Positions 26,138-34,979 of a stretch of DNA of 64,000 nt are shown in pieces. Every line of letters starts with the position of its first letter. Position 1 is the first letter of the stretch. Source of the DNA: Pirellulales bacterium (GTDB taxonomy: Bacteria > Planctomycetota > Planctomycetia > Pirellulales > Lacipirellulaceae). Where the stretch lies: assembly GCA_019636345.1 (NCBI GenBank), contig JAHBXQ010000002.1, positions 434,001-498,000 of the forward strand, in the 5' to 3' direction. The notes below the pieces were generated by a model. The model did no database searches, was not told where the DNA came from, and was given only the letters and a program-made list of their open reading frames with translations. The position numbers and the translations under genes were made by a program.

Positions 26138-27509
26138 CTTCGTTCCGCGCCTGATCGTCGCCGATCCGATATAGGTGCGTCTCGGTGCGCAGCAGCAGAT
26201 CCTCGTGGACGACGGCGGGCGAGGCCATGATCGCCCCGTCGAGTTCGTTCTTGGCCAGCACGCGAAACTCGGGCCCCCCGTCGAGCACGGTCGTCGTCCC
26301 CTCGCGATTGCAGAAGTAAACCCGCCCTGCCGCGACCAGCGGCGAAGCGGAGTAGTTGCCCGCGATCCGCTTTCGCCAGATCTGCTCGCCGGTCGCGGCG
26401 TCGATGCATGTGGCCACGCCGTTGTCGCTGACCATCAGCAGCCGCCCGTCGATCAGCACGGGAGAAGGTTGCGTCGGCACCTGGCCCGCGAATCGCCACT
26501 CGACGTGGGTGCAGGTCACGTCGCCGCTGCCGTCGGGCCGCACTGCCAGCAGCTCCGGCCGCACGAACCCCGTGGTCAAGTACGCCCGGCGGCCGTCGTA
26601 CACCGGTCGCGGCACGTTCGAGAACCCCGACCCGTGATCGACGCGCCATAATTCCTTCCCCGTGGCGGGGTCGTAGGCCGCGAACCACTGCGCTCCCGGG
26701 ATGACCAATTGCGTCCGGCCGGCGACCTCGATCGCCAGCGGGGTGCTGAACGCCTTGCGCATGTCCCCCTCGGCGGTTCGCAGCGGCGGGCGCGACGTTT
26801 CCCACCGGCTTTCGCCGGTCGCCGCGTCGAGCGCCGCGATGAATTGCCGATCGCCCCCGTCGCAGGTCAGGATCAAGAGCCCCTCGTGCAGCACGGGCGA
26901 ACTGCCGGGCCCGACCATGTGGTCGAGCTTGAGCGTTCGCTGCCACAGGATTTCGCCCGAGCTCGCGTCGAGGCACGCCGTTCCCCACGTGCCGAAATGG
27001 CAGTAGCACCGACCCTCGTGCAGCACGGACGTGGGCGAGGCGTAGCTGTTGAGCCCGTGGATCGGCTCCGGATCATCGACATGGAACAACGGGATCGTGC
27101 GAAGCAATTCTCCTGTGGTTGCGGAAAGCTTGACGGCGACCAACTCGACCGACCCCGCGGCGGCGAGGCCCGCCCCCCCGGGCTTGCCGGCCAGCTCCTT
27201 GAGACGGGCAAGCTGCTCCGCGGTCGCCGGCTGCTCGATCGCCGACGTCAGCCATACCGAACCGTCGGCGACGACCGGCGACGACCAGCCGCGACCCGGG
27301 ACGGGCGTCTTCCAGCGGAGGCCGCTCGATTCCGACCAGACAAGCGGGGCTGCCGCGGCGTGCCCCTGACCCGTTGGCCCGCGGAACTGCGGCCATTCGT
27401 CGCCGTCTCGGGCGATTTCGCTTGCGGCATCGGCGGCGACGGACCGAGCCCCGAAACCGAACCCCGTCGCCAGGGCGGCAGCCAATAGGATCGCAAGCGG
27501 ACGAGGCAT
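26097..27509 (-). CDS. Secreted PQQ-binding-like beta-propeller protein ending inside tRNA-Val
   Basis: 470-residue exported protein. Signal peptide (LAILLAAALATGFGFGARSVAA), then EWPQFRGPTGQG and repeated blade motifs such as CLDASSGEILWQ, AYDPATGKELW and CIDAATGEQIW. This is the same family type as the protein at 4.5 kb. The propeller appears complete by HLYRIG, but the frame has no stop there and continues through 13 codons antisense to the tRNA (GDEGLEPPTSAL) before stopping at 26097. That tail is therefore fixed by tRNA sequence, not by protein selection. The start at 27509 gives the signal peptide directly; the open frame extends further upstream without a better start. Confidence 0.85.
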   Translation of the reverse strand: MPRPLAILLAAALATGFGFGARSVAADAASEIARDGDEWPQFRGPTGQGHAAAAPLVWSESSGLRWKTPVPGRGWSSPVVADGSVWLTSAIEQPATAEQLARLKELAGKPGGAGLAAAGSVELVAVKLSATTGELLRTIPLFHVDDPEPIHGLNSYASPTSVLHEGRCYCHFGTWGTACLDASSGEILWQRTLKLDHMVGPGSSPVLHEGLLILTCDGGDRQFIAALDAATGESRWETSRPPLRTAEGDMRKAFSTPLAIEVAGRTQLVIPGAQWFAAYDPATGKELWRVDHGSGFSNVPRPVYDGRRAYLTTGFVRPELLAVRPDGSGDVTCTHVEWRFAGQVPTQPSPVLIDGRLLMVSDNGVATCIDAATGEQIWRKRIAGNYSASPLVAAGRVYFCNREGTTTVLDGGPEFRVLAKNELDGAIMASPAVVHEDLLLRTETHLYRIGDDQARNEVGDEGLEPPTSAL

Positions 27510-27646
27510 AGCGGCGAGCCCCCAAACCCTCTGGGCGAATTGGCGACGGTCGTCCCGTCGCGGCCGCTTGGTTATAGCACACGCCGCCAAGCACACGCCG
27601 CTTGGGCTCAGCGGCCCCCGGAACTCCCGTTGCCTGCGCAGCAGAA

Positions 27647-27672
27647 AGCCGCCCCCGAATTCGGGGGCGGCT
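27647..27672 (-). terminator. 26-bp perfect palindrome downstream of the RHH gene
   Basis: AGCCGCCCCCGAA and its exact reverse complement adjoin with no spacer. On the minus strand it lies 37 bases beyond the stop of the gene at 27709-28275 and is followed by TTTCTG. It is the probable terminator of that gene. Confidence 0.6.
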
Positions 27673-27708
27673 CGCTGAACGCGGAAGCCGGAACGGCCGC
27701 CGTCGGTG

Positions 27709-28275
27709 CTAGAACCGCGGCTGAGCCGGCTTGAACGGCGGGGGGGTCTGCGGTTGGGAGCCCGCCGGGGCCTGGGAGTAGGCGTACGGCGATGGCGTTC
27801 CCGTCGAGCCCAGCGACCCGTTGCCGCCGGCCGGCGTCGTCCCGCCGAGGCGGTTTTGGGCCGGCTTGGTCGGGGGGATGCTGGTCCGCTCGTTAGGAAT
27901 TTGGTCCTCCCCGATTACCTGCAGCAGCTTCGAGATGCACAGCTTGTTCATGCTGGTCCGCAGGTCGTGGGCCTCGCTCTTGAGGTACTCGTGCATGCTC
28001 GCGGGGAGCCGCACGGTGATGACCCGGGTCGGCTCGCTCTCGCTCTCGGCCGTGGGCCGCTTCTCGCGGAGCTTGACGACCATCTTCTGGATCTTGGCGA
28101 ATTCCTCGCTTTGCTCGAAGGCGGTCAAATCGTCGAACGAGGAAAACTGCCGACGGACGACGCCGTCGATCCCGAGGACCTCGCGAAAGAATGTGACCCA
28201 ATCAGGATCCTGGCGGAACAGGCGTTCGGCCGCTTGAAGGACTTCCTGATACTTCTCCGTTGATTGGGTGAGCAC
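27709..28275 (-). CDS. Ribbon-helix-helix domain protein with Pro-rich tail
   Basis: 188-residue cytoplasmic protein. The N-terminal helical region (FFREVLGIDGVVRRQF, FEQSEEFAKIQKMVVKLREK) is followed by a ribbon-helix-helix unit at about 83-120: a beta strand RVITVRLPASM, then HEYLKSEAHDLRTSMNKLCI. This resembles HicB/Arc-like DNA-binding folds that recognise DNA with the beta strand. A disordered Gly/Pro/Gln-rich tail of about 65 residues follows. GTG start with AAGGAG nine bases upstream. No HicA toxin gene is adjacent, so toxin-antitoxin function is not supported; a transcription factor is the better guess. Confidence 0.7.
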   Translation of the reverse strand: MLTQSTEKYQEVLQAAERLFRQDPDWVTFFREVLGIDGVVRRQFSSFDDLTAFEQSEEFAKIQKMVVKLREKRPTAESESEPTRVITVRLPASMHEYLKSEAHDLRTSMNKLCISKLLQVIGEDQIPNERTSIPPTKPAQNRLGGTTPAGGNGSLGSTGTPSPYAYSQAPAGSQPQTPPPFKPAQPRF

Positions 28276-28700
28276 GGCTGTCGTCTCCTTCCGATTCAGC
28301 TGGGGGGGAGGGCGGAACGGGCCCGGGTGTCGCCCCCGGACCAGTTTTGGATGCCTCAGTATGTACTAGCAGGGAAATGCTTCACATAGATCCTTGCAGT
28401 GCTTGCACTTACGGCGATTCGTGCGGCGTGCCTATTCTGCGGCACGCGGCGCCGTGAATCGAGGCACGTCGATTTGCCCAAAAATGAGGCAGTCGGTTTG
28501 TTCCCGCTGGCGGGAGTGTCTAGCTCGCGAAAATTTTTTTCTCGGGGCCGCTTGCGCGGCGCAACTTCCTGCGGCGCAACAAAAAAGGGCGGCCCGCAGG
28601 CCGCCCCGATTTGGGTGACGATTCTTTCAAGTTTTCGCGGCCTCAGGCCGCAGGGCCAAAGCCCCCGGGCCGTTGTCCCCGACGCCTCAGCCCCCGCACT
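28276..28700. other. Intergenic region, 425 bases
   Basis: No gene supported. It holds the terminator at 28581-28606 for the isomerase gene and should hold the promoter for the leftward RHH gene. An AT-rich patch around 28357-28390 is the most likely site, though I could not fix its boxes. A short run of T (28535-28543) is unexplained. Confidence 0.35.
28581..28606 (-). terminator. Rho-independent terminator of the isomerase gene
   Basis: On the minus strand: GGGCGGCC, loop TGCG, GGCCGCCC, then six T (AAAAAA at 28581-28586 on the plus strand). It lies about 95 bases past the stop of the leftward isomerase gene at 28701. A textbook intrinsic terminator. Confidence 0.8.
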
Positions 28701-29639
28701 TTATCCATCCAGCTTCGCCACGGCGCGCTCGATCAGACGCTTCGTCAGCAGGATTCCCGACAGCTCGTCGGGGGTCTTCCCCTCCCACTCGATTCCGATC
28801 CAACCTTTGTAGCCGGCGTCGGCGACGATCTTCATCATCCGGAAGTAGTCAATCTCGGTCTCGATCCCGTGGATGTCGAAGACGTGGCTCTTGGCGCTGA
28901 CCGCCTTGGCGAACGGCATCAGGTCGGTCACCCCCTGATAGCGGTCGTATTCGTAGAAGTTGCCGAAGTCGGGCAGCGACCCGCAGTTCGGCTTGCCGAC
29001 CGCCGCCAGCACGCCCGACAGCCACGCACCGTCGGAGGAGAGCCCCCCGTGGTTTTCGACGATGACGTTGATGCCCAACCCCGCGGCGAACTCGGACAAT
29101 CGGGCCAGGCCGTCGGCTGCTAGCTTGGCTTGCTCCTCCCGCGAGCCGCTCGATTGGGCGTTCACCCGGATCGAGTGGCAGCCCAAGTATTTGGCCGCCT
29201 CGACCCATTTCTTGTGATTTTCCACCGTCTGGGTCCGCTTGGCGTCGTCAGGGTCGCCGAGCTGTCCCTCGGCGTCGCACATGATCAGCAGGCTCTCGAC
29301 CCCGTGGTCCGAGCACCGCTTTTTCAGCTCGGCGAGGTACTTCTCGTCCTGGGCCTTGTCCTTGAAAAAGGCGTTGACGTACTCGATCCCGTCGACGTCG
29401 CAGACCTCGCGGGCGTAGGCGGGAAAATCGAGGTTGTCGAGCTCCTTCTTGAACAGGGCGTTGTGAATCGACCACTCGGCCAGTGAGATGCGAAACCGGG
29501 GCGACGCCGCGGGCGCTGCGGGGGCCGCCGCGTCTGCGGCATGGGCGCGCGGGGCGGCGCTCGCGGCGAGGCCGGCCGCGGCGACGGCGCCGCTCGCCAG
29601 GAAACTGCGGCGATCGGCCGCGGAGGGGTGGGCTGGCAT
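28701..29639 (-). CDS. Tat-exported sugar phosphate isomerase/epimerase-like TIM barrel
   Basis: 312 residues. The N-terminal twin-arginine signal [20 protein letters not shown] points to folded export. The rest is an AP-endonuclease-2-type TIM barrel (hydroxypyruvate isomerase or xylose isomerase-like) with metal-ligand candidates in VIVENHGG (Glu), SLPDFGNF (Asp), FDIHGIE (Asp, His) and IGIEWEG (Glu). This family is greatly expanded in planctomycetes and often secreted; the substrate is not predictable. The start at 29639 puts the Tat motif at the front. Confidence 0.8.
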   Translation of the reverse strand: MPAHPSAADRRSFLASGAVAAAGLAASAAPRAHAADAAAPAAPAASPRFRISLAEWSIHNALFKKELDNLDFPAYAREVCDVDGIEYVNAFFKDKAQDEKYLAELKKRCSDHGVESLLIMCDAEGQLGDPDDAKRTQTVENHKKWVEAAKYLGCHSIRVNAQSSGSREEQAKLAADGLARLSEFAAGLGINVIVENHGGLSSDGAWLSGVLAAVGKPNCGSLPDFGNFYEYDRYQGVTDLMPFAKAVSAKSHVFDIHGIETEIDYFRMMKIVADAGYKGWIGIEWEGKTPDELSGILLTKRLIERAVAKLDG

Positions 29640-29972
29640 CGGTGCGGAGGCTCCTGAGCGAAAGGGAAGGGGGAGGTCGGCTTTGCAGAAACGCTCGACC
29701 CGAAGAGGCGACCCGCGAGTTCGCGGCGGGGGACGTTGTCCCGTCGAGTCTAAGAGTCCGCGCGGCACGTCGCAAGTTTCTCCGCATCTCGCGAACGCGC
29801 AGGAGGTACGTCGCGATACGCGTTCCGCGTCCCGGCCCGGGCCATTGACCCTCCCGGTCCCGGCGCCGAGAATCGCGGTTCCCTGTCGCCCCGCGAGCCA
29901 AGGCAGCTGTTTTCCGCTCCCTGACCTCCGACCTCTCTCCCCTGACCTCTCTCCCGCTAGGAGCCCCCTGCC

Positions 29973-31214
29973 ATGACCGCCCCAGGACAGCCGATCACGA
30001 TGACCAACGGGCGGCTCTCGGTCCCCGATGCGCCGATCATCCCCTTCATCGAGGGGGACGGCACCGGGCCGGATATCTGGCGGGCGAGCCAACTCGTGTT
30101 CGACGCTGCGGTCGAGAAGGCCTACGGCGGCAAGCGAAAGATCATTTGGCAGGAGGTCCTGGCCGGCGAGAAGGCGTTCAACAAGACGGGCGACTGGCTC
30201 CCCGACGAGACGCTCGACGCCTTCCGCAGCCTGCTGGTGGGGATCAAGGGTCCGCTCACCACCCCGGTCGGCGGGGGGATCCGTTCGCTCAACGTCGCAC
30301 TGCGGCAAATCCTCGACCTGTACGTCTGCCTCCGCCCGGTTCAGTACTTCACCGGCGTCCCCTCGCCCGTGAAGCAGCCCGAGCTGACCGACATGGTCAT
30401 CTTCCGCGAGAACACCGAGGACATCTACGCGGGGATCGAGTTCCAGGAGGGGACTGAGGACTGTGCGAAGTTCGCCAAGCTGTTCAGCGAGGCGTTTCCC
30501 GACCGGTGGAAGAAGGTTCGCTTCCCGGGTTCGGCCGGCTTCGGCATCAAGCCGGTCAGTCGCGAGGGAACCGCCCGGCTGGTCGCCGCGGCGCTGCAGT
30601 ACGCGGTCGACAACGATCGCGACTCGGTGACGCTCGTCCACAAGGGGAACATCATGAAGTTCACCGAGGGGGGCTTCCGCGACTGGGGCTATCAGTGCGC
30701 GCAGGACGAGTTCGGCGCCAAGGAGATCGACGGCGGGCCGTGGTGCTCGTTCACGTCCCCCAAGACCGGCAAGGAAATCGTCGTCAAGGACGTGATCGCC
30801 GACGCCTTCCTCCAGCAAATCCTCACCCGCCCGGCCGACTACAGCGTGGTGGCCACGCTCAACCTCAACGGCGACTACGTCAGCGACGCCTTGGCCGCGT
30901 GCGTGGGCGGCATCGGCATCGCCCCGGGGGGCAACATCAACTACGCCACGGGGCACGCCATCTTCGAAGCGACCCACGGCACGGCCCCCAAGTACGCCGG
31001 CCAGGACAAGGTGAACCCGGGGAGCGTCATCCTCTCAGGCGAGATGATGTTCCGCTACCTGGGCTGGACCGAGGCGGCCGACCTGATCATCAAGGGCCTC
31101 AACGGCGCGATCGGCGCGAAGACGGTTACCTACGACTTCGAACGGCTGATGGCCGGCGCCACGCTGGTGAAGTGCAGCGAGTTCGGCGCGGCGGTGGCGA
31201 AGCACATGAACTGA
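29973..31214 (+). CDS. icd: Isocitrate dehydrogenase, NADP-dependent
   Basis: Converts isocitrate to 2-oxoglutarate and CO2 in the TCA cycle. 413 residues, the usual length of the dimeric bacterial enzyme. Signatures: [12 protein letters not shown] at the N-terminus; [10 protein letters not shown] carrying the substrate- and kinase-phosphorylated-type Ser; [26 protein letters not shown] with the catalytic Lys; [20 protein letters not shown] with metal-binding Asp residues; and [18 protein letters not shown]. It is free standing, with the leftward hpt gene converging at its right. Confidence 0.95.
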   Translation: MTAPGQPITMTNGRLSVPDAPIIPFIEGDGTGPDIWRASQLVFDAAVEKAYGGKRKIIWQEVLAGEKAFNKTGDWLPDETLDAFRSLLVGIKGPLTTPVGGGIRSLNVALRQILDLYVCLRPVQYFTGVPSPVKQPELTDMVIFRENTEDIYAGIEFQEGTEDCAKFAKLFSEAFPDRWKKVRFPGSAGFGIKPVSREGTARLVAAALQYAVDNDRDSVTLVHKGNIMKFTEGGFRDWGYQCAQDEFGAKEIDGGPWCSFTSPKTGKEIVVKDVIADAFLQQILTRPADYSVVATLNLNGDYVSDALAACVGGIGIAPGGNINYATGHAIFEATHGTAPKYAGQDKVNPGSVILSGEMMFRYLGWTEAADLIIKGLNGAIGAKTVTYDFERLMAGATLVKCSEFGAAVAKHMN

Positions 31215-31459
31215 GTCGGGCCGCCGTGGGGCGCCCCGGGGGATCGAACGCGGGCCGCCGCGATCGTCTTTAGGGCCCGGAGGGCCGGCATGTTGTGGCC
31301 AGGGGCGACAACTGAAGGAACCGGGCCGCCATGCCCAGGTCTGACTCCAGGCGTACGCACGTTGAACCATTAAGTCGTGCCCGCAGCGCAAGTCCGCCGC
31401 GGACAAGACGCTCGGCTCGGGGCTGTCGCAGTCTGCCTGCAAACAAGCGTACGAGCGCC

Positions 31460-31481
31460 GGTCAGGCCGGAGATCCTGACC
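31460..31481. terminator. Hairpin abutting the hpt stop codon
   Basis: GGTCAGG, eight-base loop, CCTGACC. It begins immediately after the hpt coding frame on the minus strand and touches the stop codon. It lies between convergent icd and hpt. It may end hpt transcription or be a copy of a dispersed palindrome. Confidence 0.45.
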
Positions 31482-32038
31482 TACAGCATTTGATCCTGTC
31501 GTTCGAGCAGGCGGTGGCGGGCGAGGTCCTCGTCTTCGAGTGCGGCTAGGTACGGCAGGTTGCGGTACATGTCTTCGTAGTCGAGGCCGTAGCCGACGAC
31601 GAACTCGTCGGGGATTTCGAACGCCACGAAGTCGGGGACGTACTCGACTTCCTGCCGGCCGTGCTTGCGGAGCAGGACCGACGAGCGGACGCTCGCCGGC
31701 TTGAAGTCCTGCAGCTTCTCGACGACCTGCTCGAGCGTGTGACCCGTGTCGAAGATGTCGTCGACCAACAGCACGTCGCGGCCGGTGATGTCCAGCATCA
31801 GCTCGCTGTTGATGATCAGATCGCCGCGGGTGGTCGTAGCGCCGCGATAGCTCGAGGCCTGGATCACGCCGACCCGCATCGGCTGGTCGATGTGGCGGAT
31901 CAGATCGGCCAGCAAGACGACGCTGCCAGTCAAGACGCCGACGATGGTAAGCTGCCGGCCTTCATAGGTTTGCTCGATCTCGCGGGCCATCGCGGCGACG
32001 CCGTCGTGAAGTTCTTCTTTGCTGAGGAGAGTTTTCAT
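31481..32038 (-). CDS. hpt: Hypoxanthine phosphoribosyltransferase
   Basis: Converts hypoxanthine and guanine to IMP and GMP using PRPP. 185 residues, type I PRTase. PRPP-binding loop VLLVDDIFDTGHTL, flexible-loop region IQASSYRGATTTRGD, and FEIPDEFVVGYGLDYEDMYRNLPYL near the end, which is characteristic of HPRT. It opens the salvage island and sits with the CNT transporter and upp on the same strand, about 110 bases downstream of the transporter. The ATG at 32038 was chosen because the family starts MKTLLSKEEL-like. Confidence 0.95.
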   Translation of the reverse strand: MKTLLSKEELHDGVAAMAREIEQTYEGRQLTIVGVLTGSVVLLADLIRHIDQPMRVGVIQASSYRGATTTRGDLIINSELMLDITGRDVLLVDDIFDTGHTLEQVVEKLQDFKPASVRSSVLLRKHGRQEVEYVPDFVAFEIPDEFVVGYGLDYEDMYRNLPYLAALEDEDLARHRLLERQDQML

Positions 32039-32151
32039 GGGGGCGTCCTGGAGTGGCTTTCGCCGCAGAGGGGCGGAGGTCGCAGAGCAGAGAAGCCGAA
32101 TATGGTAACAGACACAGGTTCGCCGTCGTACCCCTGCATCGTCGAGGCTGG

Positions 32152-33375
32152 CTACAGCATGATGTTCGCGACGCAGGCGTTGATGAACGCCACGAGCGTG
32201 CCGCCGAGCATGGCGCGGAGACCTAATCGCGCCAAGTCGCCGCGTCGTTCGGGGGCGATGCCGCCGATGCCGCCCAATTGAATTCCGATCGAGCTGAAAT
32301 TCGCGAACCCGCACAGGGCGTAGGTCATCAACTGACGGCTGCGATCCGACATTTCGGCGGAAGGAAGTCGGCCGTACGCGACAAACTCGTTCGCGGCCAT
32401 CTTGAGCCCCAGCAACTCGCCGGCGGCACGGCAATCTTCCCATGCGACGCCGATGAGCCAGGCGATCGGCTGGAACAGCCAGCCGAGAGCCGCTTCGAGC
32501 GACCAGAGGGGCTTCGCCTCGTCCCCCGTGCCTGTGACAAAACCGAATTGCGCGCCGGTCCAGCCCACCAGGAGATTGACCAGCGAAATGAGCGCCAGAA
32601 ACACCAAGAGCATGGCGCCGACGTTAAGCGCGAGTTGCAAGCCGCCCGTCGTGCCGTTGGCGATCGCCTCGAGGACGTTGGTGCTGGAGTCCTTGATGTC
32701 GATCTTCACCTTGCCGAGGGTCTTGGGCTCGTCGACTTCGGGCTGGAGGATCTTGGCGACCATCAGCCCGGCAGGGGCGGCCATCACCGAGGCGCCCAGA
32801 AGGTGCTTGGCGCTGACCCCCATGTCGACGAACGCCGCCAGCACCCCGCCGGCCATTGTCGCAAACCCGCCGACCATGATCGCATTGAGCTCAGACGTGG
32901 TCATGCTGCCGATGTAGGGGCGGATGACCAGCGGGGCCTCGGTCTGTCCGACGAAGACGTTCGCCGCGGCGGAGAGGGTCTCGGCGCCGCTCGTGCCGAG
33001 GGTCGCCTGCATGACCTTGGCGAACTGGCTGACGACCCACTGCATGACGCCGTAGTAGTAAAAGATCGACATGAACGCCGAGAAGAAGATGATCGTCGGC
33101 AGGATTTTGAACGCGAAGAAGTGCTCGGCGTAGTCGGCTCCGAAGACGAAGCTCGACCCCGCTTCGACGCAGCCCAACAGCTTGTTGAAAACGAAGTCGA
33201 CGCCGTCGAACACGGCGCTCCCCCAGGCCGTGCGGAGGATGATCAACGCAAAGAGAAATTGCAGCGCCAGCCCGCCCAAGATCGTGCGCGGGTTGACCCG
33301 CCGCTTGTGACTGCTCATCAACCAGGCCAAGGCGATGAATGCAACGATCCCCAGGACGCTGGTCAGACGATACAT
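32152..33375 (-). CDS. Concentrative nucleoside transporter (NupC/CNT family)
   Basis: Inner-membrane symporter of 407 residues that imports nucleosides with H+ or Na+. Hydrophobic segments run the whole length. Family motifs: NVFVGQTEAPLVIRPYI (the QTEAP loop), MTTSELNAIMVGGFATMAGG, ANGTTGGLQLALNVGAMLLVF, and YALCGFANFSSIGIQLGG in the last third. The placement between hpt and upp, on the same strand, supports uptake of nucleosides as feedstock for the island. Confidence 0.9.
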   Translation of the reverse strand: MYRLTSVLGIVAFIALAWLMSSHKRRVNPRTILGGLALQFLFALIILRTAWGSAVFDGVDFVFNKLLGCVEAGSSFVFGADYAEHFFAFKILPTIIFFSAFMSIFYYYGVMQWVVSQFAKVMQATLGTSGAETLSAAANVFVGQTEAPLVIRPYIGSMTTSELNAIMVGGFATMAGGVLAAFVDMGVSAKHLLGASVMAAPAGLMVAKILQPEVDEPKTLGKVKIDIKDSSTNVLEAIANGTTGGLQLALNVGAMLLVFLALISLVNLLVGWTGAQFGFVTGTGDEAKPLWSLEAALGWLFQPIAWLIGVAWEDCRAAGELLGLKMAANEFVAYGRLPSAEMSDRSRQLMTYALCGFANFSSIGIQLGGIGGIAPERRGDLARLGLRAMLGGTLVAFINACVANIML

Positions 33376-33484
33376 GGCAAGTCGCTCGGGGCGAGGGGAC
33401 GATCGGACAATCGGACGATGGCACGGAAACGATTTGCCTGGGGGACCCGCTCACAAGCCCCATCGTCCGGCCCGCGCTGGGGCG

Positions 33485-34168
33485 TCACTCTTCGACGGTG
33501 TTGAAGATTCGGTCGCCGGCGTCGCCCAGGCCGGGGACGATGAATTTGCGGCTGTTCAGGTCGGGGTCGACCTGACAGACGTAAATCTGCGCCTCGGGAA
33601 ACTGCAGGGAGACCATGTCGACCCCTTCCTGCGAGGCGATCAGCGACAGGACTTTCACCTGCGGCACGCCCCAGTCGCGGAGCGTCATCAACGCCGCAGC
33701 GACGGAGCCCCCTGTGGCGAGCATCGGATCGACGATCAACGCCACGTCGACCGGACGCTCGGCAGGCAGCTTGTCGTAGTACCGGACCGGCTGGGCCGTG
33801 TCTTCGTCGCGATAGAGCCCCAGGTGCCAGACCTCGGCCATGGGGAGCAGATCGAGGACCGGGTCGACCATCCCCAAACCGGCGCGCAAGATCGGCACCA
33901 GCCCAATGCGGCCGACGACCTGCGACCCCTCGGCGGTCGTCAACGGCGTCTCGACCGAGTGGGGGCGAACGTCGAGGTCCTTGGTCGCCTCGTACGCCAT
34001 GAGCACGGCAAGTTTGCGGACTAGGGCGCGGAACTCGCTGGGGCGGGTTTCCTTATTCCGCAGGCGGGTGACATGGTGGGCGACCAGCGGGTGGCGAATC
34101 TGAATCACGCCGCACTGCCGCGTTCGGGCTTGACCGTCTTGCGCTTCGATCGCTGCACTGCCGGCCAT
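33485..34168 (-). CDS. upp: Uracil phosphoribosyltransferase
   Basis: Makes UMP from uracil and PRPP. 227 residues, with a ~15-residue N-terminal extension relative to E. coli Upp. Motifs: VGRIGLVPILRAGLGMVDPVL, DPMLATGGSVAAALMTLRD (PRPP loop), VLSLIASQEGVDMV, and the C-terminal YVCQVDPDLNSRKFIVPGLGDAGDR that binds uracil. First gene of the leftward upp-CNT-hpt run. It would recover the uracil made by the cytosine deaminase encoded next door. Confidence 0.95.
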   Translation of the reverse strand: MAGSAAIEAQDGQARTRQCGVIQIRHPLVAHHVTRLRNKETRPSEFRALVRKLAVLMAYEATKDLDVRPHSVETPLTTAEGSQVVGRIGLVPILRAGLGMVDPVLDLLPMAEVWHLGLYRDEDTAQPVRYYDKLPAERPVDVALIVDPMLATGGSVAAALMTLRDWGVPQVKVLSLIASQEGVDMVSLQFPEAQIYVCQVDPDLNSRKFIVPGLGDAGDRIFNTVEE

Positions 34169-34353
34169 GGTCGCTACCTCGCGAGGGGGGGAAGTTAGAA
34201 TTGCCGCGCCGCCGCAGGCCCATTCTAATGAGCGGGAAGGTCCCTTGGAAGAAACCGCCCCGGATCGCGACGGACGGCGACGATTGTTTTTTGGCTCGTG
34301 TGCGAAGGCTTGCGCGATTTGACGGTTTTGCGGCGCGGTGCTGTCGCGGGGCG

Positions 34354-34379
34354 CCGCGGGCGGGGACGCCGCGGCTCGC
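34354..34379. repeat. Half copy of the lysS palindromic element
   Basis: 26 bases identical to the right arm and flank at 20484-20509. Here it is intergenic, with no left arm, between divergent upp and the cytosine deaminase gene. Confidence 0.85.
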
Positions 34380-34446
34380 TTTATTGGCTGATGGAAATCG
34401 ATCGTCCGCTTACTGAATCTCCGACCGCTTGCTCCTGACCTCTCCC

Positions 34447-34887
34447 ATGCTCGATCCGTTTCTGCAAGCCGCGATTGACGAGGCCCGCCTGGGGCTGGCC
34501 GAGGGGGGCATCCCCATCGGCTCGGTCCTGGTGATTGACGGGGCGATCGTCGGCCGCGGGCATAATCGTCGTGTCCAGCGGGGGAGCGCCATCCTGCACG
34601 CCGAAATGGACTGCCTGGAAAACGCCGGCCGGCTCAAAGCGGCCGACTACCGTCGGGCCGTGCTCTACTCGACCCTGTCCCCCTGCGACATGTGCAGCGG
34701 CACGGCGTTGTTGTACGGGATTCCGCGGATCGTGATCGGCGAGAACCGCACGTTTCAGGGCCCCGAGGAGTACGTTCGCAGCCGCGGGGTGACGCTTGAG
34801 ATCGTCGACGACCCCGAGTGCGTTCGCCTGATGGAGGAGTTCATCGCCGCCCGACCGGAGTTGTGGAACGAGGATATCGGGGAGTAG
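34447..34887 (+). CDS. Cytosine deaminase, fungal (Fcy1) type
   Basis: 146-residue zinc hydrolase that should convert cytosine to uracil. It follows yeast cytosine deaminase almost residue by residue: GHNRRVQRGSAILHAE (His51 zinc ligand, Glu53 proton shuttle), SPCDMCSGTALLYGIPR (Cys80 and Cys83 zinc ligands), VVGEN-like VIGENRTFQG, and a C-terminal RPELWNEDIGE matching the fungal RPQDWFEDIGE. It is not the CodA amidohydrolase nor a TadA tRNA deaminase. It lies head to head with upp, which uses its product. Short upstream ORF space leaves ATG 34447 as the best start. Confidence 0.9.
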   Translation: MLDPFLQAAIDEARLGLAEGGIPIGSVLVIDGAIVGRGHNRRVQRGSAILHAEMDCLENAGRLKAADYRRAVLYSTLSPCDMCSGTALLYGIPRIVIGENRTFQGPEEYVRSRGVTLEIVDDPECVRLMEEFIAARPELWNEDIGE

Positions 34888-34979
34888 CGAGGGACGTTGC
34901 CGCCGGTTGATACAGTTTCCCAGCAGCTTGATTGACACTTGCAGATCCTGACCGCCCCCTTCTCGCCGTCCCTCCCCCT

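Noticed and set aside
26064-26200. tRNA-Val as an integration site for a mobile element
   Set aside because: No integrase gene and no second copy of the tRNA 3' end were found in the window.
27709-28275. HicB-type antitoxin
   Set aside because: The ribbon-helix-helix fold is plausible, but there is no HicA or other toxin gene beside it, and the Pro-rich tail is atypical.
29640-30977. Leftward extension of the isomerase frame through icd
   Set aside because: It would run antisense through the well-conserved icd gene; the Tat signal at 29639 marks the true start.
31215-31459. Small gene between icd and hpt
   Set aside because: Only a short Arg/Ser-rich frame without ribosome site or homology; more likely repeat debris.
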